Origin: Corticimicrobacter populi
Lineage (GTDB): Bacteria; Pseudomonadota; Gammaproteobacteria; Burkholderiales; Burkholderiaceae_B
Length of the DNA stretch: 64,000 bases
Direction: 5' to 3'
NCBI RefSeq assembly: GCF_003123725.1
Contig: NZ_QETA01000001.1
Coordinates: forward strand, 248,001 to 312,000
Part shown: positions 1 through 7,670 of the stretch, piece after piece
Layout of the letters: each line of letters begins with the position of its first letter
How positions within the stretch are numbered: the stretch's first letter is position 1
Made by a program: the position numbers and the translations under genes
The notes under the pieces: generated by a model
What the model saw: the letters and a program-made list of their open reading frames with translations, nothing else
Database searches by the model: none
What the model was told of the DNA's origin: nothing

Positions 1-1335
1 GACATGGCTGGCGGCAGGGGCGTCGAGCTGTTTGCGCTCGCGGCTCACATCGGCGGCGGCGACAGCCTGGGCCTGGTTGCCCCAACTGCTGCGAATGAAG
101 GTGAGCGCCTCTGCCACCTCCTGGTCGGTCATCTCATGCAGGGCCGGCATGGCAAAGGCCATGGCATCGTGCTGCGTGGTGGCCATGCGGCCGCCTTGCA
201 GTACGACACGGATCAGCGAGCTGGTGTCGGTTGCCAGGATCGAGGGATTGCCGGCAAGCGCCGGGAATACGCGGGGGGCACCCATACCGTCCTGGCGATG
301 GCAGCCGGCGCAGAATTCGACGTATTCACGCGAGCCGGCACGGTCGTAGACGCCTGCCTGCAGCGCATCGAAAGCGCCATCGTCGGCAATCAGTGCACTT
401 TGGGCTGACGTGTCCGAGGCATCCCTGGCGGGCAGTGATTTCATGAATTTCGCCATGGCATAGAGATCGCTGTCGGTCAGGTATTGCGTGCTGTGGCCGA
501 CTACCTCGGCCATGGCCCCGATGGCAGCCCCTTTGGCGGTACGGCCGGTCTTGAGCAACTCGACGATTTCTTCCACGCTCCATGTGCCCAGCCCGGCAGC
601 ATGTTCGCCCCGCAGGCTTTTCGCATACCAGCCATCGATTTTCGAGCCTGCCAGGAATGCGTTGCCCTCGCTGCTGCTCAGGGCCTTTTCCTGCAGGGCG
701 ATGCCGCGCGGGGTATGGCAGGTGCCACAGTGGCCCAGGCCTTCGACCAGATAGGCCCCCCGGTTCCAGACACCATCCTCGTTCAGGTCGGGCGTGAAGG
801 GTTTTGCGTTCGAGAACAGGGCATTCCAGATGCCCAGCGGCCAGCGGGCCGACAGATACCAGGGCACTTCGTCCGGCTGGTTGGCGTGTGCCACGGCCGG
901 TACCTCTTCCATGAAGTAGTCATACAGCGCCTGCATGTCTTCTGCCGTGATGCGGGCGTAGGAAGGGTAGGGCATGGCGGGATAGAGGCGGCGTCCGTCG
1001 GATGTGACTCCGTGCCGCATCGCCTTGTCAAATTCCTCGAAGCTGTAGTTGCCGATGCCCGTGTCGGCATCGGGCGTGATATTGGTTGAATAGACCCGGC
1101 CCAGATAAGGCATGTCCAGTGCGAGGCCGCCTGCCATGAAGTCGCCACCCGGGGCGGTATGACAGGCAACGCAGTCGCCGACACGCGCCAGGTAGGCACC
1201 GCGCGACATGATTGTGGCGTTTTCTTCGTCGGCCTGGGCGGCCGGCAGATGACAGAGCGCCAGCGCAGCCGGCAGGATACGCGCAAGCAGAAGGCCGGCG
1301 CGTGCCAGGGGCCTGAGGGAGGCGGTGAGTCGCAT
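1..1335 (-). CDS. Tri-haem cytochrome c subunit of a membrane-bound dehydrogenase (3' end outside window)
   Basis: The reading frame is open from an ATG at 1335, preceded by an AAGGAAAG ribosome site, to the window edge (445 codons, no stop). An N-terminal hydrophobic segment ending near AQA (about residue 35) looks like a signal peptide. Three haem c sites are visible: CVACH (55-59), CGTCH (203-207) and CAGCH (342-346). This spacing matches the tri-haem cytochrome subunit of alcohol, gluconate or sorbitol dehydrogenases, which passes electrons from a periplasmic dehydrogenase to ubiquinone. The catalytic subunit is not in the window, so the substrate is unknown. A downstream gene beyond the left edge may encode it. 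Confidence 0.85.
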   Translation of the reverse strand, partial: MRLTASLRPLARAGLLLARILPAALALCHLPAAQADEENATIMSRGAYLARVGDCVACHTAPGGDFMAGGLALDMPYLGRVYSTNITPDADTGIGNYSFEEFDKAMRHGVTSDGRRLYPAMPYPSYARITAEDMQALYDYFMEEVPAVAHANQPDEVPWYLSARWPLGIWNALFSNAKPFTPDLNEDGVWNRGAYLVEGLGHCGTCHTPRGIALQEKALSSSEGNAFLAGSKIDGWYAKSLRGEHAAGLGTWSVEEIVELLKTGRTAKGAAIGAMAEVVGHSTQYLTDSDLYAMAKFMKSLPARDASDTSAQSALIADDGAFDALQAGVYDRAGSREYVEFCAGCHRQDGMGAPRVFPALAGNPSILATDTSSLIRVVLQGGRMATTQHDAMAFAMPALHEMTDQEVAEALTFIRSSWGNQAQAVAAADVSRERKQLDAPAASHV

Positions 1336-1499
1336 GATACTTTCCTTGCCTTGGTGTAATGACAGGAAAAGGTTACGCGAGCAATACCCATGCCGCTATT
1401 GGGGTGATAAGTCACGCGAATAGACGGTTCTGCAGAGGGCAATAGGTAATTTGATCTATCCGGCGACTTGGCTGGAGGCCGTGCGGCAGGTATGGTCGT

Positions 1500-1524
1500 A
1501 AAAAAACCCGCACGTGCGGGTTTT
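1500..1524 (-). terminator. Rho-independent terminator of the tRNA-Leu pair
   Basis: The stem AAAACCCGC pairs with GCGGGTTTT around a four-base loop. On the minus strand it is followed by a run of seven T. It lies 34 bases past the 3' end of the second tRNA-Leu gene and would end that transcript before the cytochrome gene's promoter region. About 160 bases between it and the cytochrome start show nothing recognisable. Confidence 0.75.
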
Positions 1525-1557
1525 CTACATATTCATCAGAGATGAATCCTTGGAATT

Positions 1558-1642
1558 TGGTGCCCAGAAGAGGACTCGAACCTCCACACCCGAAGGCACT
1601 AGCACCTGAAGCTAGCGCGTCTACCAATTCCGCCATCTGGGC
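1558..1642 (-). tRNA. tRNA-Leu (anticodon CAG), distal copy
   Basis: The minus strand folds as a class II tRNA of 85 bases with a GCCCAGA/TCTGGGC acceptor stem, a long variable arm, an encoded CCA (1558-1560) and a CAG anticodon in the loop between GCTAG stem halves. It is identical to the copy at 1743-1827. The two are separated by a 100-base spacer with an 8-bp hairpin at 1682-1700, which may be an RNA-processing structure. Confidence 0.95.
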
Positions 1643-1742
1643 GTTCGTGCAATGCACGCGTACTGCAGTCCGTTATCAGAAAATTCGCATGCTGCGAATT
1701 GCTGACTGTGTTTCTGGCGAAGTGAAACACAACCGGAATACT

Positions 1743-1827
1743 TGGTGCCCAGAAGAGGACTCGAACCTCCACACCCGAAGGCACTAGCACCTGAAGCTAG
1801 CGCGTCTACCAATTCCGCCATCTGGGC
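1743..1827 (-). tRNA. tRNA-Leu (anticodon CAG), promoter-proximal copy
   Basis: This is the same 85-base class II tRNA as the distal copy, with encoded CCA (1743-1745) and anticodon CAG. It is the first gene of a two-tRNA transcript driven from the promoter at 1867-1896. CTG is the dominant leucine codon in the neighbouring genes, so a second copy of its reader is reasonable for dosage. Confidence 0.95.
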
Positions 1828-1866
1828 ACTGCACTCTGTGCTCGTTGCCGTTCACAGAAGAATGGC

Positions 1867-1896
1867 ATTATATGCAGTTCGTGGCTGGTTCTGCAA
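1867..1896 (-). promoter_or_regulatory. Sigma-70 promoter of the tRNA-Leu pair
   Basis: On the minus strand TTGCAG (1891-1896) and a perfect TATAAT (1867-1872) are 18 bases apart. Transcription would begin near 1860, about 30 bases before the first tRNA. Confidence 0.7.
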
Positions 1897-1991
1897 GCCC
1901 TGTGTGTCATTTTTTTATTTTTTTGCTGCGCAGGGCGTTCCTGACGTGTATCTTTGCTACAACTGAGCCTTGAATCTCTACCTTATATATA

Positions 1992-4478
1992 TTGACGCAA
2001 CCTCTGCTTATGCCACAACTGCCTCCCGGTTTCGATCCTGATGTCCCGACGCGCGAAGCGATTCTCCAGGCCCTGCGTGATGCACCATCCCCGCTGTCGC
2101 CCGAAGAGCTGGCGCAGCGCATGGGGCTCAAGCGCCGGGCCACGCTCGACGGCTTCGAGCGCCGACTCGGTGCCATGGAGCGAGACGGGCAACTGATGCC
2201 CAACCGCAAGGGGGTGCTCTTGCTGGCAACCAAGCTGGACTTCGTGGCTGGCAAGGTCGTAGGGCATCGTGATGGTTTCGGCTTTCTGGTGCGCGAGGAT
2301 CGTGCCGGCCCGGATTTTTTTCTGTCCCCTCGGGAGATGCGCAAAGTGCTGCACGGGGATCGTGTGCTGGTCAAGCCCACGGGCGAATATCGTGGCAAGC
2401 CGGAAGCGACCATCGTCGAAGTGCTGGAACGTCGCACGGCCCGCCTGGTGGGGCGATTCCTGGATGAGCGCGGTGTGCACATCGTGGTGCCGGAAGACCA
2501 GCGTATCAAGCACGATATCCTGATTCCGCCGGATGAGATCGGTGATGCTGAGCATGGCCAGGTTGTCACGGTCGAGATTACCGGACAGCCAACCCGCCAC
2601 AGCCAGCCGCTGGGGCGCGTGATCGAGGTACTGGGCGAGGTGGACGATCCCGGTATGGAGATCGAGATCGCGGTACGCAAGTTCGACGTGCCCGTCGAGT
2701 TTTCCGAGGCAGCGCAGCGTCAGGCCGGCAAGCTGCCGGAAGAAGTGCGCGCGTCCGATCTCAAGGGGCGCGTCGATCTGCGCGATCTGCCGTTCGTGAC
2801 CATCGATGGCGAAGATGCGCGCGACTTCGACGATGCTGTCTATTGCGAAGTCATCGATCTGGGTACGGGGGGACGCAAGCGGCCCGGCTGGCGCCTGCTG
2901 GTGGCGATTGCCGATGTCAGCCATTACGTGCGGCCCGGCGATGCGCTGGATCATGATGCCTTCGAGCGAGGCACCAGCGTCTATTTCCCGCGCAGGGTGA
3001 TCCCGATGCTGCCCGAGGCACTGTCCAACGGCCTGTGCTCGCTCAATCCCTCCGTCGATCGTCTTTCGCTGGTGTGCGACATGGTGATCCCGGCCACGGG
3101 GGCCAAGGCCGGACAGGTGTCGGCCTACCAGTTCTACGAGGCCGTAATCCACTCGCATGCCCGTACAACCTATACCGATGTGTGGGAAGCGTTGCAGCAC
3201 GACAGCGGCCCGGCGGCGCGTGCCATGCAGCATGTGCTGCCGCAGCTCCAGGGTCTGTACGAACTCTATCAGTTGCTGATCCAGTCTCGCAAAAAGCGTG
3301 GTGCCATCGATTTCGATACGGTCGAGACCCGTATCGTCTGCAATCCACTGGGCAAGATCGAACAGATCGTACCGATGGTGCGTAATGATGCGCACAAGCT
3401 GATCGAGGAGTGCATGCTCGCGGCCAACACCTGCGCAGCCGATTTCATGGCGCGCAGCAAGCATCCAGGGCTGTTCCGCATTCATGAGGGGCCCTTGCCC
3501 GAAAAACTGGCTGATCTGCGCGAGTTCCTGCGTACGCTGGGCCTGACACTGGGTGGGGGGGACGAGCCGGCTGCCAGCGATTATGGTGCGACCATCCAGG
3601 CTGCGCGCGCACGCCCAGATTTTGCACTGGTGCAGACCATGTGCCTGCGCTCCATGCAGCAGGCGATCTATAGTCCTGACAATGTCGGCCACTTCGGTCT
3701 GGCCTATCCGGCCTATACCCATTTCACGTCTCCGATCCGGCGCTATCCCGACCTGCTGACGCACCGGGTCATCAAGGCGCTGCTCAAGCGGGAACGCTAT
3801 GTCCCCGATGCCATCGTCAAGATGGTGCCGGTGGGGACTCGCAAGGAAAGCGAGCACGCGCTCTGGGAGCGCCAGGGCCTGATGCTGTCGGCTACTGAGC
3901 GCCGTGCCGATGAGGCCTCCCGCGATGTCGAGGCCTGGCTCAAATGCTGGTTCGTGCGTGAACGGGTGGGCGAGGAATTCAGCGGCAAGGTCACGGGTGT
4001 GGCCGGTTTCGGTATCTTCGTCACGCTCGACACCCTCCACGTCGAAGGGCTGGTGCATGTGTCCGAACTCGGCAGCGAGTATTTCAGCTTCAACGAAGCC
4101 CTGCACGAGTTGCGTGGTGAGCGTACCGGCATGCGCTATCGCCTGATGGATGCCGTTCAGGTGCAGGTTGCCCGCGTCGACCTGGAGGCGCGCCGGATCG
4201 AGTTCCGGCTGGTCGAGGGTACCGGATTCCAGGCGCTGAACAAGGCAGCGGCCCGCCAGTCCCAGCAGGAGCAGGGGGGGCGACGCATCAAGAAAGCAGC
4301 AGGTGCCAAGCCTGAGGCGCTCAAGGGCACCACGGCCAGCCAGCGCCGTGCTGCTGCGCGCAAGGACGCCAAGGATGCCCGTCAGGTAGAGACCAGGAAG
4401 CGTCCGGACGAGCATGTGCCGGCCAAGTCCGGTGCGCGCAAGGCGGCTGCCAAGCGGGGCGGCCGCGGCAAGAAGTGA
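1992..4478 (+). CDS. rnr: Ribonuclease R (3'-5' exoribonuclease)
   Basis: RNase R degrades structured RNA from the 3' end in mRNA decay and rRNA quality control. In order one sees an N-terminal winged-helix segment (about 20-70), cold-shock-like RNA-binding domains (80-200), the RNB catalytic domain with the acidic motif DARDFDDAV near residue 275, an S1 domain (about 655-740) and a very basic Lys/Arg/Ala-rich tail of about 80 residues. That tail is the typical RNase R C-terminus. Its 828 residues fit the family. The open frame begins at a TTG (1992); an in-frame ATG lies at 2010, and neither has a convincing ribosome site, so the start is uncertain by six codons. rlmB follows 74 bases downstream. 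Confidence 0.93.
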   Translation: MTQPLLMPQLPPGFDPDVPTREAILQALRDAPSPLSPEELAQRMGLKRRATLDGFERRLGAMERDGQLMPNRKGVLLLATKLDFVAGKVVGHRDGFGFLVREDRAGPDFFLSPREMRKVLHGDRVLVKPTGEYRGKPEATIVEVLERRTARLVGRFLDERGVHIVVPEDQRIKHDILIPPDEIGDAEHGQVVTVEITGQPTRHSQPLGRVIEVLGEVDDPGMEIEIAVRKFDVPVEFSEAAQRQAGKLPEEVRASDLKGRVDLRDLPFVTIDGEDARDFDDAVYCEVIDLGTGGRKRPGWRLLVAIADVSHYVRPGDALDHDAFERGTSVYFPRRVIPMLPEALSNGLCSLNPSVDRLSLVCDMVIPATGAKAGQVSAYQFYEAVIHSHARTTYTDVWEALQHDSGPAARAMQHVLPQLQGLYELYQLLIQSRKKRGAIDFDTVETRIVCNPLGKIEQIVPMVRNDAHKLIEECMLAANTCAADFMARSKHPGLFRIHEGPLPEKLADLREFLRTLGLTLGGGDEPAASDYGATIQAARARPDFALVQTMCLRSMQQAIYSPDNVGHFGLAYPAYTHFTSPIRRYPDLLTHRVIKALLKRERYVPDAIVKMVPVGTRKESEHALWERQGLMLSATERRADEASRDVEAWLKCWFVRERVGEEFSGKVTGVAGFGIFVTLDTLHVEGLVHVSELGSEYFSFNEALHELRGERTGMRYRLMDAVQVQVARVDLEARRIEFRLVEGTGFQALNKAAARQSQQEQGGRRIKKAAGAKPEALKGTTASQRRAAARKDAKDARQVETRKRPDEHVPAKSGARKAAAKRGGRGKK

Positions 4479-4492
4479 TGGTGTAATGTATG

Positions 4493-4525
4493 CCATGCCG
4501 ATTCTCCGGACGGAGATCGGCATGG
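4493..4525 (+). other. Strong hairpin between rnr and rlmB
   Basis: The arms CCATGCCGA and TCGGCATGG pair perfectly, and inside them TCTCCG pairs with CGGAGA, giving about 15 base pairs. No U-tract follows, so it is not a standard intrinsic terminator. It may protect the rnr mRNA 3' end or separate rnr and rlmB after processing. Confidence 0.5.
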
Positions 4526-4552
4526 TGATGGATCTATTGAGTCAATTTTCCT

Positions 4553-5290
4553 ATGCAAGCAACACAAGTATTGAGCGGCTTCCACGCAGTGACGGCCCGG
4601 CTGCGCCATGCGCCTGATTCCGTACGCGAACTCTATGTCGATGCCAGCCGGCGCGACAAGCGCATGCAGTCGCTGACTGATCAGGCCGAGCGGCATGGCT
4701 GCCGCGTGCATGCGGTCGATGCCGCGCGCCTGGACGGGCTGGCCAAGGGCGTACGCCACCAGGGGGTGGTCGCCGTGGTCGAGGCCCGCGAATTGGCTGT
4801 CGACCTCGACGAAGTGCTTGAAAGTGCCACGACGCCACCTTTGCTCCTGATTCTGGATGGCGTGACCGATCCCCACAATCTGGGGGCCTGCCTGCGCACG
4901 GCTGATGCCGCTGGCGTGCATGCGGTGGTGGCACCGCGTGACCGCTCGGTCGGCCTGACGTCCGTGGTGCAGCGAGTCGCCTGCGGTGCGGCTGATACGG
5001 TGCCCTATATAACCGTCACAAATTTGGCGCGCACAATGCGGCACCTGAAGGAATGTGGCGTCTGGCTGGTCGGTACGGACGACCAGGCGACTGATACACT
5101 GCATGCTGTCGATGCTGCAGGACCCATGGCGTGGGTCATGGGTGCCGAAGGCGAGGGCATGCGTCGCCTGACCCGTGAAACCTGCGACCAGCTTGTGCGC
5201 ATTCCGATGCTCGGGTCGGTCGAAAGCCTCAATGTCAGCGTGGCATCCGCCGTCTGTCTGTACGAAACCGTACGCCAGCGGCAATCCTGA
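4553..5290 (+). CDS. rlmB: 23S rRNA (guanosine-2'-O-)-methyltransferase RlmB
   Basis: This SpoU-family enzyme methylates the 2'-O of a conserved guanosine (G2251 in E. coli numbering) in the 23S rRNA P-loop. The 245-residue product has an L30e-like substrate-binding domain (about 1-80) and the knotted SPOUT domain, with [16 protein letters not shown] near 103-118, GAEGEG near 190 and [10 protein letters not shown] near 222. The length is that of E. coli RlmB. The order rnr-rlmB is conserved in many proteobacteria, which supports the assignment and suggests co-transcription. Confidence 0.93.
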   Translation: MQATQVLSGFHAVTARLRHAPDSVRELYVDASRRDKRMQSLTDQAERHGCRVHAVDAARLDGLAKGVRHQGVVAVVEARELAVDLDEVLESATTPPLLLILDGVTDPHNLGACLRTADAAGVHAVVAPRDRSVGLTSVVQRVACGAADTVPYITVTNLARTMRHLKECGVWLVGTDDQATDTLHAVDAAGPMAWVMGAEGEGMRRLTRETCDQLVRIPMLGSVESLNVSVASAVCLYETVRQRQS

Positions 5291-5316
5291 TTTCATTTTC
5301 TGCAAGTAGAACCATC

Positions 5317-6558
5317 ATGGCCTCGCACGGCTTTACGTCTTCCATTCTGCATTCCGACCGCCGACAATCCATCGAGTACGGTGCCACCCACCAGCCCATG
5401 CATACGGCAGCCGCCTATCGCTACGATGACGTACGCGATCTGGTGGCCGTGTTCCAGGGGCGCCCGGGCTTCAGCTATGGGCGCCAGGGTACGCCGACCA
5501 CCGCTGCACTGGAGAGCAAGGTCAGCGTGATGGAGGCCGGTGTCGGTACGGTCTCGTTCTCCACGGGCATGGCGGCGCTGGCAGGGATTTTCATTAGTCT
5601 GCTGCGCGCCGGTGACCATCTGGTGGCCAGCCAGTATATTTTCGGCAATACCAACAGTCTGCTGGGCACGCTCAGTGCGCTGGGCGTGGAGGTCACGCTG
5701 GTCGATGCCACCGATGTGGCCCAGGTCGAAGCGGCGCTGCGGCCCGAAACCCGCATGGTCTTTGCCGAGACGATCGCCAACCCGGGTACGCAGATCGCAG
5801 ATCTGGCGGCCATCGGCGCGCTGTGCCAGGCACGCAATCTCGTCTATGTCGTCGACAATACGATGACCTCGCCGTGGATGTTCCGCCCGGCCACGGTGGG
5901 TGCTTCGCTGGTCATGAATTCCCTGTCCAAGTACATGGGCGGGCACGGACATGCGCTGGGTGGTTCGGTGACCGATACAGGACTCTACGACTGGAGTGCC
6001 TATCCCAATATCTATGATGCCTACAAGGGCGGAAAACCGACCTCCTGGGGGCTGACCCAGATCAAGAAAAAAGGCCTGCGCGACATGGGTGGTACGCTGT
6101 CGTCCGAGACGGCGCACCGCATCGCGATCGGCTGCGAAACGCTGGCGCTGCGCATGGCCCGAGCCTGCGACAACGCGCTGGCGCTGGCCCGTTTCCTGGA
6201 AGCGCATCCTGGTGTTGCTCGCGTGCATTATCCGGGCCTGGCGCAGCATCCACAGCATGTGCGTGCCGGCGAACTGTTTGGCCACCGCTACGGCGCGCTG
6301 CTGGGTGTTGAATTGGCCGAGGGTATCGACTGCTTCGAGTTTCTCAACCTGTTGCAGGTGGTGATCCTGTCCACTCATGTGGGCGATACGCGCACGCTGG
6401 CGCTGCCTGCCGCGCATACGATCTACCATGAAATGGGGGCGGAGCGTCGTGCGCAGATGGGAATCGCCGATAGCCTGATCCGTGTTTCGGTCGGAATTGA
6501 AGAAATCGACGATTTGATTGATGATTTCGGGGCAGCCCTGAAAAAAATGCTGGCATAA
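5317..6558 (+). CDS. Cystathionine gamma-synthase/O-acylhomoserine sulfhydrylase-family PLP enzyme
   Basis: The 413-residue product belongs to the Cys/Met metabolism PLP-dependent family. The PLP lysine is K205 in SLSKYMGGHGHALGG, and YGRQGTPT near 54-61 is the family's substrate and phosphate loop. These enzymes join O-acylhomoserine to sulfide or cysteine, or eliminate gamma-substituents. The exact substrate cannot be fixed from sequence alone; methionine biosynthesis is likely. It starts 26 bases after rlmB and ends at 6558. A hairpin (CCCGCA/TGCGGG) follows near 6582-6594. Confidence 0.8.
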   Translation: MASHGFTSSILHSDRRQSIEYGATHQPMHTAAAYRYDDVRDLVAVFQGRPGFSYGRQGTPTTAALESKVSVMEAGVGTVSFSTGMAALAGIFISLLRAGDHLVASQYIFGNTNSLLGTLSALGVEVTLVDATDVAQVEAALRPETRMVFAETIANPGTQIADLAAIGALCQARNLVYVVDNTMTSPWMFRPATVGASLVMNSLSKYMGGHGHALGGSVTDTGLYDWSAYPNIYDAYKGGKPTSWGLTQIKKKGLRDMGGTLSSETAHRIAIGCETLALRMARACDNALALARFLEAHPGVARVHYPGLAQHPQHVRAGELFGHRYGALLGVELAEGIDCFEFLNLLQVVILSTHVGDTRTLALPAAHTIYHEMGAERRAQMGIADSLIRVSVGIEEIDDLIDDFGAALKKMLA

Positions 6559-6805
6559 TGCGCTTTTTTCGGATGCTCCCGCAGTCATGCGGGATTGTCC
6601 GGAGGCAGGCGCTGCTTGACAGTGCGGGCCCTGAACGGGCTTAATACGCGTCTGTGCCTGCCACTCTTGTCCGGCCGAAACATGGCCGGGTTGTTGCAAC
6701 GTGCAGGTGCCAGGGGGAGGTTCCAGGCTGTGCCAGGCCGTTCCGTAGTCTGGCGCTCTGGCTTGCACATTTAATTTCACGACCTTGCATAGGGGTATTA
6801 CTTCA

Positions 6806-7078
6806 ATGAACAAAACAGAGCTCATCGATCACATCGCCAGTGAAGCCGACATCTCCAAAGCCTCCGCTGCGCGCGCGCTGGATGCGTTTGTGGATGCCGT
6901 GACGACCACGCTCAAGAACGGCGACACCGTGACCCTGGTTGGCTTCGGTTCCTTCGCTGTGTCGACCCGTGCTGCCCGCACTGGCCGCAATCCCCGCACC
7001 GGCGAAGAACTCAAGATCAAAGAGGCTCGCCTGCCCAAGTTCCGTCCTGGCAAGAGCCTGAAGGATGCAGTGAACTAA
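6806..7078 (+). CDS. hupB: DNA-binding protein HU-beta
   Basis: HU is a dimeric nucleoid protein that bends DNA. The 90-residue product starts [11 protein letters not shown] and carries the DNA-binding arm motif [18 protein letters not shown] (about 46-63), as in HU proteins. The ATG at 6806 follows AGGGGT at a good distance; the frame extends upstream to 6785 but that start has no support. The 247-base gap before it contains TTGACA at 6616-6621 but no well-spaced -10, so the promoter is not assigned. Confidence 0.95.
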   Translation: MNKTELIDHIASEADISKASAARALDAFVDAVTTTLKNGDTVTLVGFGSFAVSTRAARTGRNPRTGEELKIKEARLPKFRPGKSLKDAVN

Positions 7079-7083
7079 ATTTC

Positions 7084-7092
7084 TGCTATAAT
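7084..7092 (+). promoter_or_regulatory. Extended -10 promoter of tRNA-Val
   Basis: A perfect TATAAT (7087-7092) is preceded by TGC, forming an extended -10. The -35 region, at the end of hupB, is poor. The tRNA begins 34 bases downstream. Confidence 0.6.
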
Positions 7093-7125
7093 CGCATCCG
7101 CGTTTGCATTGCGAGTGGTGCCTCC

Positions 7126-7201
7126 GGGTGCTTAGCTCAGTTGGTAGAGCGGCGCCTTTACACGGCGTAGGTCGGGGGTTCGAGCCCCTCAGCACCCACC
7201 A
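7126..7201 (+). tRNA. tRNA-Val (anticodon TAC)
   Basis: The 76-base cloverleaf has a GGGTGCT/AGCACCC acceptor stem, anticodon TAC in the loop between GCGCC and GGCGT, a canonical T-loop and an encoded CCA at 7199-7201. It lies between hupB and rpsO with its own promoter and terminator. Confidence 0.96.
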
Positions 7202-7226
7202 TACCGAATGCGATTGCAGAAGTCAG

Positions 7227-7258
7227 AACGGTCGTGCATGCGACCGTTTGTTTTTTTA
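7227..7258 (+). terminator. Terminator of tRNA-Val
   Basis: The arms AACGGTCG and CGACCGTT form a perfect 8-bp stem with a six-base loop, followed by TGTTTTTTT. It separates the tRNA transcript from rpsO. The remaining leader before rpsO has a small CGTCA/TGACG hairpin of unknown role; rpsO leaders are S15-autoregulated in other bacteria. Confidence 0.8.
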
Positions 7259-7311
7259 TCATTCCACGTCAAGGCTCCTCGGCCCTGACGCCAGTACATA
7301 CGAGGATAGAA

Positions 7312-7581
7312 ATGTCTGTTGCTGATATCAAGAAGTCCGACATCGTCGCCGAATTCCAACGTGCCCAGGGCGACACGGGTTCCCCTGAAGTCCAGGTCGC
7401 ACTGCTGACCGCCCGCATCAACGAACTGACGGGTCACTTCAAAGAGCACAAGAAAGATCACCACTCGCGTCGCGGTCTGCTGCGCATGGTCAGCCGCCGT
7501 CGCAAGCTGCTCGACTACCTCAAGGGTCGCAACCCCGACGCCTACCGCGCTCTGATCGAAAAGCTCGGCCTGCGCAAGTGA
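7312..7581 (+). CDS. rpsO: 30S ribosomal protein S15
   Basis: S15 binds 16S rRNA early in 30S assembly. The 89-residue product has the S15 signature ([32 protein letters not shown]) in its usual place. The ATG at 7312 is preceded by GAGGA. The order rpsO-pnp is conserved across proteobacteria. Confidence 0.98.
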   Translation: MSVADIKKSDIVAEFQRAQGDTGSPEVQVALLTARINELTGHFKEHKKDHHSRRGLLRMVSRRRKLLDYLKGRNPDAYRALIEKLGLRK

Positions 7582-7608
7582 TCGACAGGACCGGCATCCG
7601 GTAAAAGC

Positions 7609-7652
7609 AACCGTGGTCGATGCGATTTCATCGCAGCGGCCACGGTTTTTTA
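7609..7652 (+). terminator. rpsO terminator / pnp leader hairpin
   Basis: AACCGTGG pairs with CCACGGTT, and TGCGA pairs with TCGCA at the tip, followed by six T. It lies between rpsO and pnp. In E. coli the equivalent region has a leaky terminator and an RNase III hairpin through which PNPase represses its own mRNA. This single long hairpin could serve both roles; that is an inference. Confidence 0.75.
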
Positions 7653-7670
7653 TTTGCAAGGAAAAAATCT

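Noticed and set aside
783-1442. 219-codon minus-strand frame overlapping the cytochrome gene
   Set aside because: It is in a different frame from the tri-haem protein and shows only Ser/Pro/Arg-rich shadow sequence.
1983-4523. 846-codon open frame antisense to rnr, and similar long antisense frames over pnp, rpoD, the ankyrin gene and dnaG
   Set aside because: They mirror real genes, have no family resemblance, no ribosome sites and biased composition; long antisense frames are expected in G+C-rich coding DNA.
6616-6647. TTGACA...TAATAC as a hupB promoter
   Set aside because: The -35 is perfect, but the spacing to TAATAC is 20 bases, too long for a confident sigma-70 promoter.
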